In this document: positions 1 to 7,514 of the stretch, piece after piece
How positions within the stretch are numbered: position 1 is the first letter of the stretch
Layout: every line of letters begins with the position of its first letter
Source: B13-G4 sp030606805
GTDB taxonomy: Bacteria; Desulfobacterota; Desulfobacteria; Desulfobacterales; ETH-SRB1
Assembly (NCBI GenBank): GCA_030606805.1
Contig: JAUWFS010000014.1
Location: 1 to 28,347 of the forward strand
Length of the DNA: 28,347 nucleotides
Direction of reading: 5' to 3'
Notes under the pieces: generated by a model
What the model saw: only the letters and a program-made list of their open reading frames with translations
What the model was told of the DNA's origin: nothing
Database searches by the model: none
Made by a program: the position numbers and the translations under genes

Positions 1-119
1 TCAAGTAGTTACACGGTTTAGCGTGAATCATAAATTGTCGTTTTGGGCTAACTTCTTGAATTTACAGTAAAAAAGTTTACGGAAAGATGATTTAAAAACG
101 TTATTAAATCAATAGGTTA

Positions 120-2522
120 TCATGCCTTCGGGAATCGCTGAAGTTTCGGCAATGGCGTTTCATAGCGTTCCGCCAGTTCTTTTATTCGTTGGGTAAGGCG
201 GTGGCTGATGTTGTCCATTTCAATGCGGATTCGCCTGTCCATGCTGTGCATCCATTTTTTTTCCACCACTATGGTTTTTATTTCATCGATGCTCAGCCTG
301 GGGTATTGGGCAATCACTTTCTTTTCCAGATCGGCTTTGGCGGTTTTTATCTTGGCTTGCACTTTCTTTTCATTCTCCATCAGTTTTTTATACTGTTGAA
401 GCATGTCGTATTCTTCGGCATTTTCGGCATTTCGTTTGCCTAAATCTTTCATGGCTACCTGTAAATTCTTTTTACTAATCTTTTGCTTAACGTCCATAGC
501 ATTTACCAGCAAACCATCTTCGCCTCCGTGTTCTTCCCGCAGTTCGTCCATGCCGGCTGTCAGGGATTCGGCCTGGGCTTGCAAATCATCAATGGCTTTT
601 TGCTCTGTGACAAAATATTCCTGAATCATCAGGGCAGGCGGTATGAGTCTGCCTTCCAGCCCTTCAAGGCCTGCCACCTGCTTCACCACTTCATTATCGC
701 CTTTTTTGGTTTTCTTTTCGATGCGTTTCACATCGTTACCTGCTATCCAGCCATCTGCCGCCAGTTCATAAAAATCATCCTGCATGGTTTCAGCCCAATA
801 GTCCATCAAGTGTTGATACATGGCATATTTGTCGGTGAGTTGCTTGTCAGCGTAATGCTTCAACAGGTTTTCAGAAATGGTGTGTATCTCCTGTTTAGGC
901 TTCAAACCTTTGTCCAATGCTTTGGTGCAGGCTGTGGTTTCTGTTTCCCATTTGTTATACACGGCATCCATCTTTTTACCGAAGGTGGTAAACTCAGGAT
1001 GTTGAAAAATAGTGTTTTTGATTTCTTCGTTTTCAATGTTGAGTTGATAATATTCCTGGCGCTTGTCAACGGCTTTAAATAACTCACTTTTCAAAGAAGG
1101 ATATACAGTCCAGTATTTCTCCATTGCTTCAATATCCCTTTTGGGTATGCCACTGAGCAAATGGGCTTCAATGTCTTGTATGTCCTCCGCTTCCTGGCTG
1201 TCAATGTAGCGGGGAATGTTCAGGTTGTAATCGTTCTTTGGGTCGGCAATTTCAGCAAGCGGAATAATCCGTGAATATTTTGGTGTTTCAATATGATTGT
1301 TAAAAGTGTCCACCATCTTATGAATGTCCTGCTCACGCAGACGGTTTTTGTTGCCATCTTTAATAAATCCCTTGCCGGCATCAATCATAAAAATGTCTTT
1401 GCGCTCTGCGGCATTTTCTTTATCAATTATAATTAAACTGGCGGCAATGCCGGTTCCGTAAAACAAGTTTGGCGGCAAGCCGATAATGCCTTTGATGTAA
1501 CCCTTTTGAATAATCTTTTTGCGGATGTTGGCTTCGGCATTGCCACGGAACAAAACACCCAAAGGCAAAACAATACACGCCTTGCCTTTTGATTTCAGCG
1601 ATTTAATCAAGTGCAGCAGAAAAGCGAAGTCGCCGTTCTTTTTGGGTGGAACGGCATCGTAACCTTCAAAGCGTTTGTAAATATCATTGGCAGGGTCTAA
1701 CCCGTTCATCCATGCCTTATAGCTGAACGGCGGATTGGCAACCGCATAATCAAATTGTTTGAGTTCTTCTGTGGTATCGTTAGTAAACTGCGGTGAAGCC
1801 AGGGTGTTTCCCTGCACAATTTCAGCATCAGGGTTGCGATGCAGCCACATGTTCATCACGGCCAGGGCCCGTGTAGCATTGTCGTTTTCCTGTCCGTAAA
1901 TGGTAATACCTTGCGGTGCTTTGTCTGCCGCTTTTAACAGCAGGGAGCCCGAACCACAAGTAGGGTCATAAAGGGTTTCCGACTGGCTTTTAGATTTGCT
2001 GATGCTAATCACTTTTGCCATGATGCGGGATACTTCGGCAGGTGTATAGAATTGTCCTTTGCTTTTTCCGCTTTCAGTAGCGAAGTTCCGCATAAGGTAT
2101 TCATAGGCATCACCAAGCAAGTCATCGCCCTCTGCCCGGTTGCCGCTAAAATCCAGTTCCGGTTTTTCAAAAATGGAAACCAGGTTAGTTAATTTATCTA
2201 CCTTATCTTTCCCTTTACCCAGTTTTTCATCATCATTAAAATCGGCCACGGTAATCACACCCGTCAGTCCATTGGCTTTGGCAAACTCTCCGATAATCTT
2301 GTTGATTCTATCGCCAATGTCAGGTTTGCCTTTGTGCTTTACCATGTCGTAGAAGCCGGCATCCGCCGGTATTTCAATCAGCGGGTCTTTTTTGTCCGAT
2401 ACGTATTTCATGAACAGCATCACCAATACATAATCCTTGTATTGGCTGGCATCCATGCTGCCTCTCAGTTCGTCACAACTTGCCCAAAGTGAGCTGTACA
2501 ATTCAGATTTTTTTATTGCCAT
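120..2522 (-). CDS. hsdM: Type I restriction-modification DNA methyltransferase subunit HsdM
   Basis: N6-adenine methyltransferase (M) subunit of a type I restriction-modification complex; with HsdS it methylates the recognition site, and with HsdR it restricts unmodified DNA. The 800 residues contain an N-terminal HsdM helical domain (about 1-130), the FYTP segment at 158-161, the AdoMet motif I DPTCGSG at 186-192 and the catalytic NPPF at 263-266. The long C-terminal part (about 450-800) is helical and charged, including a likely coiled coil near 640-740. The ATG is preceded by GGAAGG in AAGGGAAGGTCTT. hsdS and hsdR are not in the window; they would have to lie beyond position 1, as the gene reads leftward. 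The gene is alone next to a tRNA and may be horizontally acquired. The family call is firm; activity as a complete system cannot be judged. Confidence 0.95.
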   Translation of the reverse strand: MAIKKSELYSSLWASCDELRGSMDASQYKDYVLVMLFMKYVSDKKDPLIEIPADAGFYDMVKHKGKPDIGDRINKIIGEFAKANGLTGVITVADFNDDEKLGKGKDKVDKLTNLVSIFEKPELDFSGNRAEGDDLLGDAYEYLMRNFATESGKSKGQFYTPAEVSRIMAKVISISKSKSQSETLYDPTCGSGSLLLKAADKAPQGITIYGQENDNATRALAVMNMWLHRNPDAEIVQGNTLASPQFTNDTTEELKQFDYAVANPPFSYKAWMNGLDPANDIYKRFEGYDAVPPKKNGDFAFLLHLIKSLKSKGKACIVLPLGVLFRGNAEANIRKKIIQKGYIKGIIGLPPNLFYGTGIAASLIIIDKENAAERKDIFMIDAGKGFIKDGNKNRLREQDIHKMVDTFNNHIETPKYSRIIPLAEIADPKNDYNLNIPRYIDSQEAEDIQDIEAHLLSGIPKRDIEAMEKYWTVYPSLKSELFKAVDKRQEYYQLNIENEEIKNTIFQHPEFTTFGKKMDAVYNKWETETTACTKALDKGLKPKQEIHTISENLLKHYADKQLTDKYAMYQHLMDYWAETMQDDFYELAADGWIAGNDVKRIEKKTKKGDNEVVKQVAGLEGLEGRLIPPALMIQEYFVTEQKAIDDLQAQAESLTAGMDELREEHGGEDGLLVNAMDVKQKISKKNLQVAMKDLGKRNAENAEEYDMLQQYKKLMENEKKVQAKIKTAKADLEKKVIAQYPRLSIDEIKTIVVEKKWMHSMDRRIRIEMDNISHRLTQRIKELAERYETPLPKLQRFPKA

Positions 2523-2921
2523 TAAGACCTTCCCTTAAAAATATTCATCTTGATTTGTTACAATAAAAATTTAAGAAAAACAATTTTTCTAACTCTATAT
2601 TTCAATGATTTGGATATTAAACAGAAAACCGGATAATCCCTTGAAGGTTATCTCGCATGACGCTTTGAAGTTCAGATATCTTGCAGCGCAACACAGGAAT
2701 TCAATAATTTTCTTAGAGATTTCGTTTGCATATCACAAATTCTAAGGTGTTTCAATTTGTTACATGAATAGCAGCAGGGCAAACGCATTTGGAAAAATAA
2801 AATCAGTTTAAGGGGAGGGGCTTAAAGGTTTTTTCTCCAGACGATATCTTTTTCAGTTTGGTTGAACCTGCCCATTTATTACCAGTGCTTCCGCCAAAGC
2901 CAAAAAGAGTAAAAATCAAAC
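2523..2921. other. Intergenic region upstream of hsdM, no convincing gene
   Basis: About 400 bases between the hsdM start and the tRNA terminator. I see no intact gene. On the minus strand a short open stretch from about 2911 to a stop at 2803 would encode a peptide containing GSTGNKWAGSTKLKKISSG. It has no start or ribosome site that I can support and could be the tail of a lost gene. It must also hold the hsdM promoter, but no clear -35/-10 pair stands out. Confidence 0.4.
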
Positions 2922-2956
2922 AAAAAAAGGCGGAAAAGCAATATAGCTAATCCGCC
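2922..2956 (-). terminator. Rho-independent terminator of tRNA-Pro
   Basis: Reading on the minus strand, GGCGGA (2951-2956) pairs with TCCGCC (2929-2934). An inner AGC/GCT pairing extends the stem, and a run of seven T (2922-2928) follows directly. It lies 22 bases after the tRNA 3' end, so it fits a terminator for the tRNA transcript. Confidence 0.8.
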
Positions 2957-2977
2957 AAATTTATTAAACTTTCTTGA

Positions 2978-3051
2978 TCGGGGCGAGAGGATTTGAACCT
3001 CCGGCCCCTTGGACCCCATCCAAGTGCGCTACCAGTCTGCGCCACGCCCCG
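2978..3051 (-). tRNA. tRNA-Pro (anticodon GGG)
   Basis: A 74-nt cloverleaf can be folded by hand. The acceptor CGGGGCG (3045-3051) pairs with CGCCCCG (2979-2985) and the discriminator is A. The D arm is GCGC...GCGC, and the anticodon stem CTTGG/CCAAG holds the loop ATGGGGT, giving anticodon GGG (reads CCC/CCU proline codons) followed by G37. The T arm is GGAGG-TTCAAAT-CCTCT. CCA is not encoded. It has its own promoter (3062-3090) and terminator (2922-2956), so it is a single-gene transcription unit. Confidence 0.96.
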
Positions 3052-3061
3052 ATTTTTTCCA

Positions 3062-3090
3062 TATCTAACACGTTGAGTATGCCATGTCAA
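3062..3090 (-). promoter_or_regulatory. Sigma-70-type promoter of tRNA-Pro
   Basis: On the minus strand: TTGACA (3085-3090), a 17-bp spacer, then TAGATA (3062-3067), ten bases before the first tRNA base. The consensus -35, ideal spacing and position upstream of a stable RNA gene make this convincing. Confidence 0.75.
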
Positions 3091-3132
3091 GAAATGGCGA
3101 ACTGTTTTTGACCGAGCCCCAAGGCTTTTAGA

Positions 3133-3161
3133 TTGACACTAATACTTCATTTATCTATTAT
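3133..3161 (+). promoter_or_regulatory. Near-consensus promoter of the envelope lipoprotein operon
   Basis: TTGACA (3133-3138), 17-bp spacer, TATTAT (3156-3161). It points toward lpoB at 3374 and is the only strong plus-strand promoter I see before the lipoprotein genes. The relic of a four-helix-bundle element (about 3166-3373) now lies between this promoter and lpoB, so the relic is transcribed as a leader. Confidence 0.7.
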
Positions 3162-3165
3162 TATT

Positions 3166-3377
3166 TGTAGCCGTTCACGGCTTGAAACTTGAAATTGGAA
3201 AGTAGAAATTAGGGAGAGATGAAACGAGTTTGCGAGTTGGATGTTTACAAGCCGGCAGAGGCGTTATCAGATATGGTCTGGAGCGACTTTGATAAGTGGA
3301 ACAAAAAGGTTCAGAACACTGTGGGCTTGTTAATAAAGATAGTCCTGCTATGTTGTATAAACAGGAGGGTGAGATGA
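3166..3377 (+). pseudogene. Relic of a four-helix-bundle (S23-type) element
   Basis: The leader 3168-3218 holds GCCGTTCACGGC and TTGAAACTTGAAATTGG, followed by AGGGAGAG and an ATG at 3219. The 52-codon reading frame begins with the family-like segment ELDVYKPAEALSDMVW and DKWNKKVQ, typical of the N-terminus of four-helix-bundle proteins related to the 23S rRNA intervening-sequence protein, normally about 115-130 residues. After about residue 36 the resemblance stops and an unrelated tail follows to a TGA at 3375-3377. That stop overlaps the lpoB ATG (ATGA arrangement), so ribosomes finishing the relic could re-initiate on lpoB. The family assignment is from recognition of the motif, not a search. 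Confidence 0.7.
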
Positions 3378-3985
3378 AGCATCATAGAATTATTTTGATT
3401 ATTATGATTATAGGGATTGCTTTCTTTTTGACGAGTTGCGCTTCAACGCCAAAGGTAAAAAGAATAGACGTCGATAAAATTGTTGATATAAGCGGCCGCT
3501 GGAATGATACTGATTCCAGATTGGTTGCTGAAGATATGATTAGGGATTGTCTTAAACGACCATTCTTAGAAAGTTTTAAAAACAAAAATAACCAGGTCCC
3601 TACATTTATTGTGGGAATGATAAAGAATCGGAGCCATGAGCATATAAATATTCAGACTTTTGTTAAAGATCTTGAAAGGGCTTTGATTAATTCAGGGCAG
3701 GTGCAATTTGTAGCTTCAAAAGGTGAACGGGGACAGATTCGTGAAGAAAGGCTTGATATGGCCAGACACGCTTCAGAAGATACCATGAAGGGCCCCGGCG
3801 AGGAAGTTGGGGCGGATTTCATGTTGATTGGAGAAATAAACACTATCAGGGATGAAGCCGGCGGCAAGGCCGTAATGTATTATCAGGTCAACCTTGAGCT
3901 GATTGCCATGGCCAATAACATTAAGGCTTGGATCGGCGAAAAGAAGATTAAAAAGTTTATTGAGAAACCAAAATTATCGTGGTAG
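3374..3985 (+). CDS. lpoB: Outer-membrane lipoprotein, LpoB/YcfM family penicillin-binding protein activator
   Basis: In Escherichia coli LpoB is an outer-membrane lipoprotein that reaches across the periplasm to activate the peptidoglycan synthase PBP1b. Here the 203-residue product has a lipoprotein signal ending FFLTSC with Cys22 as the lipidated residue. The family-typical segment DISGRWNDTDSRLVAEDM follows, then an alpha/beta domain containing GADFMLIGEI. I chose the ATG at 3374 because AGGAGG lies just upstream and it gives a clean signal peptide. A longer in-frame start at 3296 would bury the signal sequence behind the relic element. It is first in a five-gene envelope operon, with COG3014 starting 9 bases after its stop. 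The partner synthase is not in the window. Confidence 0.85.
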   Translation: MKHHRIILIIMIIGIAFFLTSCASTPKVKRIDVDKIVDISGRWNDTDSRLVAEDMIRDCLKRPFLESFKNKNNQVPTFIVGMIKNRSHEHINIQTFVKDLERALINSGQVQFVASKGERGQIREERLDMARHASEDTMKGPGEEVGADFMLIGEINTIRDEAGGKAVMYYQVNLELIAMANNIKAWIGEKKIKKFIEKPKLSW

Positions 3986-3994
3986 TTTTTCAAA

Positions 3995-5368
3995 ATGGCG
4001 CTTTCGCCTAAAATCAGACAGAATGTTAGAATTATTGTATATCCTCTTCTCCTGTCGGGGTTTTTGCTTTTCTCATGCGCTCCCAGCCTTAAGTATTATA
4101 CAAAGGTTGATGAATATCTTCTTAACCAGGAATTTGATTCCGCCTGGCATCTGGCAAGGGAAAATACCAAAACTTTTGATAAGCTGAATGCCGTTATTTA
4201 TTATTTAAATGAAGGAATTCTCGCTCATTTCGCCTGTCGTTATTCAGAAAGCAATCAGAGCCTGGCTAAAGCTGAGTCCATTATGGATGAGCTATACACC
4301 AAGTCTGTTTCAAAACATATCGCATCTTATATAATTAACGATAAGACCATTCCATATAGAGGTGAAGATTTTGAAAGTGCATTGGTGAATTTATTTATGG
4401 CTATGAACTATGTCGGCCTGGGTTCTCTTGAAGATGCCCTTGTAGAAGCCAGAAAGATTGACAACAAATTAAATATGTTCAATGCACAATATGAAGATGA
4501 TAAAAAAAATGTTTACAGAGAAGATGCATTTATCCGTTTTTTAATGGGAGTCCTTTACGAAGCGGAAGGAGAGATAAACGATGCATATATTTCCTGCTGG
4601 AAGGCTGAGAATATATATAAAAATGACTATATTAGAAACTATGGAGTGTCTCCGCCGGTTTTTCTGATTGAGAATTTACTTACATTGTCCCGAGAATTGG
4701 ATTTTCATGAAGAATTCAGGAAGATTCAAAATGAATATAATGACGTTTTGTTTATTAACCCGATTGAGAAAAAAAGCCTGGCAGAGATATTTTTTATTCA
4801 CTACAATGGCTTGGGGCCTGTAAAAGTTGAAACATTTTTTCCAGTTCCAATGCCTGATAATTATGTGGCCAAGATCGCTTATCCTGAGTTTAATAAAAGA
4901 AGATATCGAATTTCTAACAGCAGGATTTATCTGGAAAATTTGAGTACTGGTCGTTCATATATTTTTGAGACGGAATTGATGGAAGATATAGCTTCTATTG
5001 CTGTAATGAATTTAAAAAACAGGATAAACAGAATTAAGGCAAAAGCCATTGCCAGGGCTACTGCAAAATATCTAACAGCAAGGCAGGCTTATAAGGCTGC
5101 AAAGCGTCAGGGCGGCGAACTGCTTGGATTGTTAGTCCAAGCCGCAAGTCAAGCTGCAAGCTGGGCATCGGAGCAGGCAGATGTTCGCCACTGGAGATTG
5201 CTGCCGGCAGAAATCAGGGTTGGAAGAATACTTATTCCTCCGGGAGAATATAAAGGGCGAATAGACTTCGTGGATTCTAATCGTTTGGTTGTTATTTCAA
5301 AACAAATCCAAAATTTTACCGTGAAAAAACGTGAAAAAAAGTTTTTCATGTTTCGCACTGTAAATTAG
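3995..5368 (+). CDS. COG3014-like tetratricopeptide lipoprotein
   Basis: A 457-residue lipoprotein; the signal ends LLFSC with Cys28 lipidated. Residues about 35-270 are helical repeats of tetratricopeptide character (AWHLAREN, ALVNLFMAMNYVGLGSLEDAL, GVLYEAEGEINDAYISCWKAE). The C-terminal part (about 275-457) contains beta-rich stretches and an Ala-rich helix (380-410) before a final basic segment. This matches the uncharacterised COG3014 family, which is often found beside LpoB-like and LPP20 genes, so a role in outer-membrane or peptidoglycan assembly is likely but inferred. No good ribosome site precedes the ATG; translation may be coupled to lpoB. Its TAG stop lies inside the 8-bp target duplication TAAATTAG of the inserted element that follows. 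Confidence 0.75.
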   Translation: MALSPKIRQNVRIIVYPLLLSGFLLFSCAPSLKYYTKVDEYLLNQEFDSAWHLARENTKTFDKLNAVIYYLNEGILAHFACRYSESNQSLAKAESIMDELYTKSVSKHIASYIINDKTIPYRGEDFESALVNLFMAMNYVGLGSLEDALVEARKIDNKLNMFNAQYEDDKKNVYREDAFIRFLMGVLYEAEGEINDAYISCWKAENIYKNDYIRNYGVSPPVFLIENLLTLSRELDFHEEFRKIQNEYNDVLFINPIEKKSLAEIFFIHYNGLGPVKVETFFPVPMPDNYVAKIAYPEFNKRRYRISNSRIYLENLSTGRSYIFETELMEDIASIAVMNLKNRINRIKAKAIARATAKYLTARQAYKAAKRQGGELLGLLVQAASQAASWASEQADVRHWRLLPAEIRVGRILIPPGEYKGRIDFVDSNRLVVISKQIQNFTVKKREKKFFMFRTVN

Positions 5369-5659
5369 GTAACCGTTCACGGTTTACAGTTATCGGTTCA
5401 CGGTTGAAAAAAACAGAAGGTAAAGGAGAATTATTGGGGTCCTCTTTTGAAGATTTAGAAATTTGGAAAAAATCTTGTAGGTTATCAGTATATTTTTATA
5501 AATTATTAAGAGATTGCCGTGATTATGGAATGAAGGATCAAATATTGCGGATGCGAAAGAATTAATTCAAGAGTTGAAATCAATATCCAAAATGCTTCAA
5601 TCGTTGCATAGTTTATTAAAAAAACTGTGAACTGTGAACCGACAACCGTGAACGGTTAC
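5369..5659 (+). mobile_element. 291-bp element with terminal inverted repeats and 8-bp target duplication, carrying an S23-type relic
   Basis: The ends are perfect 16-bp inverted repeats, GTAACCGTTCACGGTT at 5369-5384 and its complement at 5644-5659. Imperfect further copies of GGTTCACGGTT / AACTGTGAACC lie just inside. Immediately outside is a perfect 8-bp direct repeat TAAATTAG (5361-5368 and 5660-5667), the signature of a target-site duplication. Removing the element and one repeat restores a plain junction in which the COG3014 TAG stop is followed 21 bases later by the TTG start of the LPP20 gene. The cargo is a broken four-helix-bundle gene. No transposase is encoded, so movement would need help in trans. 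Confidence 0.85.
5434..5630 (+). pseudogene. Four-helix-bundle (S23/23S rRNA intervening-sequence type) protein, internally deleted
   Basis: After AAGGAG, a TTG at 5434 opens a frame reading GSSFEDLEIWKKSCRLSV and then YKLLRDCRDYGMKDQ, which is the typical N-terminus of this family. It runs to a TAA at 5563-5565. From 5547 a different frame continues with AKELIQELKSISKMLQSL to a TGA at 5628-5630, which looks like the family's last helix. About 40 central codons and the frame are therefore missing compared with a usual protein of about 120 residues. The relic fills the inverted-repeat element at 5369-5659. The family is known from intervening sequences in 23S rRNA and as stand-alone genes; it has no proven enzymatic activity. 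Confidence 0.75.
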
Positions 5660-5689
5660 TAAATTAGAATGGTTACAGGGGAGTTTGAA

Positions 5690-6907
5690 TTGAGCGGATT
5701 TGCTAAACAATTATATTTGGCTGTTTTGTGTACAGTTCTCGTTTTAATAGTGGCTGGATGTTCTATCAGTCAGAGGACACATGAAGAAGAGATCCGGGCA
5801 AGAGCGAGTATGGCTTTTGATGGATTGAAAGCAGAAGAATCTGGAGAAGAAAGCACGGCTTATTCCAATGAGGATAAGCAAAGCAGATATCCAGACCCGA
5901 TTGAAGTGGAGAAAAACAGAAGTTTGCAAGTCAAGCAGGGGAAAAGGCCGGACTGGACAGACAAAGAAAGCGAGCTTTATCCTGCTTCAATGTATTTGAC
6001 CGGGGTAGGATATGGCCCTGACCGCCAGTCAGCGGAAGATAATGCCCGCTCCGAAATCGCCAAGATATTTTACAGCGATATTCATTCCCGTACCAGTACT
6101 TTTCAGGAATATTTGAAAACAACATCCGAAAGTAAGGAAAAAGTTACAGAAAGATTCGATATTGAAGAGATTACCAGGGTGTCCACCCAGAAAGTCCTTT
6201 CCGGAGTTAGAATAGCCCAGGTTTTTAAGCAGACAAAACCTGATAATGTTTTTTATGCTCTTGCGGTTCTTAATCGGAAACAATCAGCCATGATACTGAA
6301 GTATAAGATTCAGGAGTTGGATATTGAAATCAGAAGGCTTATCCACAATGCAGAAAAAGAAGAGGACAAGCTTTCAAAAATAAAAATACTAAAGAAAGCT
6401 ATTCAACAATATATACTGAGAGAGGCTTACGATGCGGAATTCAGGATCATCAACAAATCCGGAAAAGGTGTTTCTTCTGATACCGGTTTTAATGAGATTA
6501 AAAATCGTTTAACAACTATTCTGCTCAGGGATTTTCTTATTTTTCTTTCAGTCAAAGGCGACAGGGCAGCGGAAATTCATGAGGCTCTGGTTGAAGGGCT
6601 AAACAGACAAGGGTTTTCTATTTCTGAAGATTTTAACAAAGCAAGCGTTGTAGCCAGGGGTAATGTGGAAATAAGGCCTATTGAATTCGGGGCACAGGAG
6701 TGGAAATATGTCAGGTGGAGGGTATATTTTGATTTAATAGATCAGAAGGGAGGCGCTATCTTTGGAAGTATCGGCAAAACCGGCAGAGAGGGCCATATTA
6801 ACTTGTCTCAGGCTGAGGATCGCGCTGTTCTTAAAGTAAAAAAAATACTTACAGCCGATATTGCTGATGATATAACTAAATACATTTTTTCGCAGCAGGT
6901 CAAGTAA
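5690..6907 (+). CDS. LPP20-family lipoprotein (larger paralogue)
   Basis: A 405-residue lipoprotein with a lipobox VAGC at Cys24. Residues about 85-200 form the LPP20 domain, with PASMYLTGVGYGPDRQSAEDNARSEIAK, i.e. the family's GxG...A...AR..IAK pattern. A helical and beta C-terminal extension of about 190 residues follows. I prefer the TTG start at 5690: AGGGGAG lies 6 bases upstream and the resulting signal peptide is normal. The in-frame ATG at 5669 has no ribosome site and lies two bases after the insertion element's target duplication. The domain is shared with the Helicobacter Lpp20 antigen and FlgP-like proteins; its biochemical role is not established. A second LPP20 protein is next in the operon. 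Confidence 0.8.
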   Translation: MSGFAKQLYLAVLCTVLVLIVAGCSISQRTHEEEIRARASMAFDGLKAEESGEESTAYSNEDKQSRYPDPIEVEKNRSLQVKQGKRPDWTDKESELYPASMYLTGVGYGPDRQSAEDNARSEIAKIFYSDIHSRTSTFQEYLKTTSESKEKVTERFDIEEITRVSTQKVLSGVRIAQVFKQTKPDNVFYALAVLNRKQSAMILKYKIQELDIEIRRLIHNAEKEEDKLSKIKILKKAIQQYILREAYDAEFRIINKSGKGVSSDTGFNEIKNRLTTILLRDFLIFLSVKGDRAAEIHEALVEGLNRQGFSISEDFNKASVVARGNVEIRPIEFGAQEWKYVRWRVYFDLIDQKGGAIFGSIGKTGREGHINLSQAEDRAVLKVKKILTADIADDITKYIFSQQVK

Positions 6908-6944
6908 TTAGTGGCTGGGCGAAAACTCAAAAAAGGAGGTCACC

Positions 6945-7514
6945 ATGAAAACAAAAAGATTAATTATTGTGTTTGTTGTTCTTGCTTTGGGATTATTTAT
7001 TGTCGCTGGTTGCGCAACAACTCCAACCATGGAAGCAAAAGGGCCGGATTGGATCTGGAAAGGAAGCGGCGCATTTGATGATGCAGAAACAGGGAAGGTC
7101 TTTTATGGAGTAGGTATTGCTTCCGGTATCAAGAACAAGGCTCTTGCCCGATCAGCAGCAGATGACCGTGCCAGGGCGGAAATAGCTAAAACTCTTGAGA
7201 TATATGTCGCTGTTTTGGCCAAGGATTACATGGCCTCCACCACAGCCGGAGATATGTTGGTTTCTGCGGAAGAACAACATGTTGAACAGGCACTGAAAAC
7301 TTTTTCAAAAACCACACTTCATGGAGCTATAATTGTCGATAGATGGATGGATCCTAATGATGGAACTTCCTATTCTTTATGCAAACTTGACCTTTTTGCT
7401 TTTAATGAAGCACTTGATAAAAATAAAGAATTAAACAGCAAAGTTCGGGACTATGTGAGACAAAATTCTGAAAAACTTCACAAACAGCTCGAATTAATGG
7501 AACGGAAAGAATGA
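6945..7514 (+). CDS. LPP20-family lipoprotein (shorter paralogue)
   Basis: A 189-residue outer-membrane lipoprotein candidate. AAAGGAGG sits just before the ATG, the signal ends VAGC with Cys23 lipidated, and the LPP20 domain spans about 35-150 (VFYGVGIASGIKNKALARSA then DDRARAEIAK). The C-terminal 35 residues are a charged helix. It resembles the middle of the preceding protein, so the two are probably paralogues working at the same place in the envelope. Its TGA overlaps the start of the next gene (ATGA at 7511-7514), indicating translational coupling with the lytic transglycosylase. Confidence 0.85.
   Translation: MKTKRLIIVFVVLALGLFIVAGCATTPTMEAKGPDWIWKGSGAFDDAETGKVFYGVGIASGIKNKALARSAADDRARAEIAKTLEIYVAVLAKDYMASTTAGDMLVSAEEQHVEQALKTFSKTTLHGAIIVDRWMDPNDGTSYSLCKLDLFAFNEALDKNKELNSKVRDYVRQNSEKLHKQLELMERKE

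Noticed and set aside
483..1082. 199-residue plus-strand open frame inside hsdM
   Set aside because: It lies antisense to a clearly conserved gene, has no ribosome site and shows no recognisable domain.
120..2522. hsdM as the methylase of a BREX or DISARM defence system
   Set aside because: The sequence has HsdM-type domains and none of the marker genes of those systems is nearby.
3296..3373. Upstream extension of lpoB to position 3296
   Set aside because: The extra 26 residues read through the S23-type relic in another frame and would place the lipoprotein signal internally; AGGAGG and ATG at 3374 explain the start.
5369..5659. Diversity-generating retroelement (four-helix-bundle proteins can be Avd accessories)
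   Set aside because: No reverse transcriptase, template or variable repeat is present; the cargo resembles the S23-type stand-alone genes.
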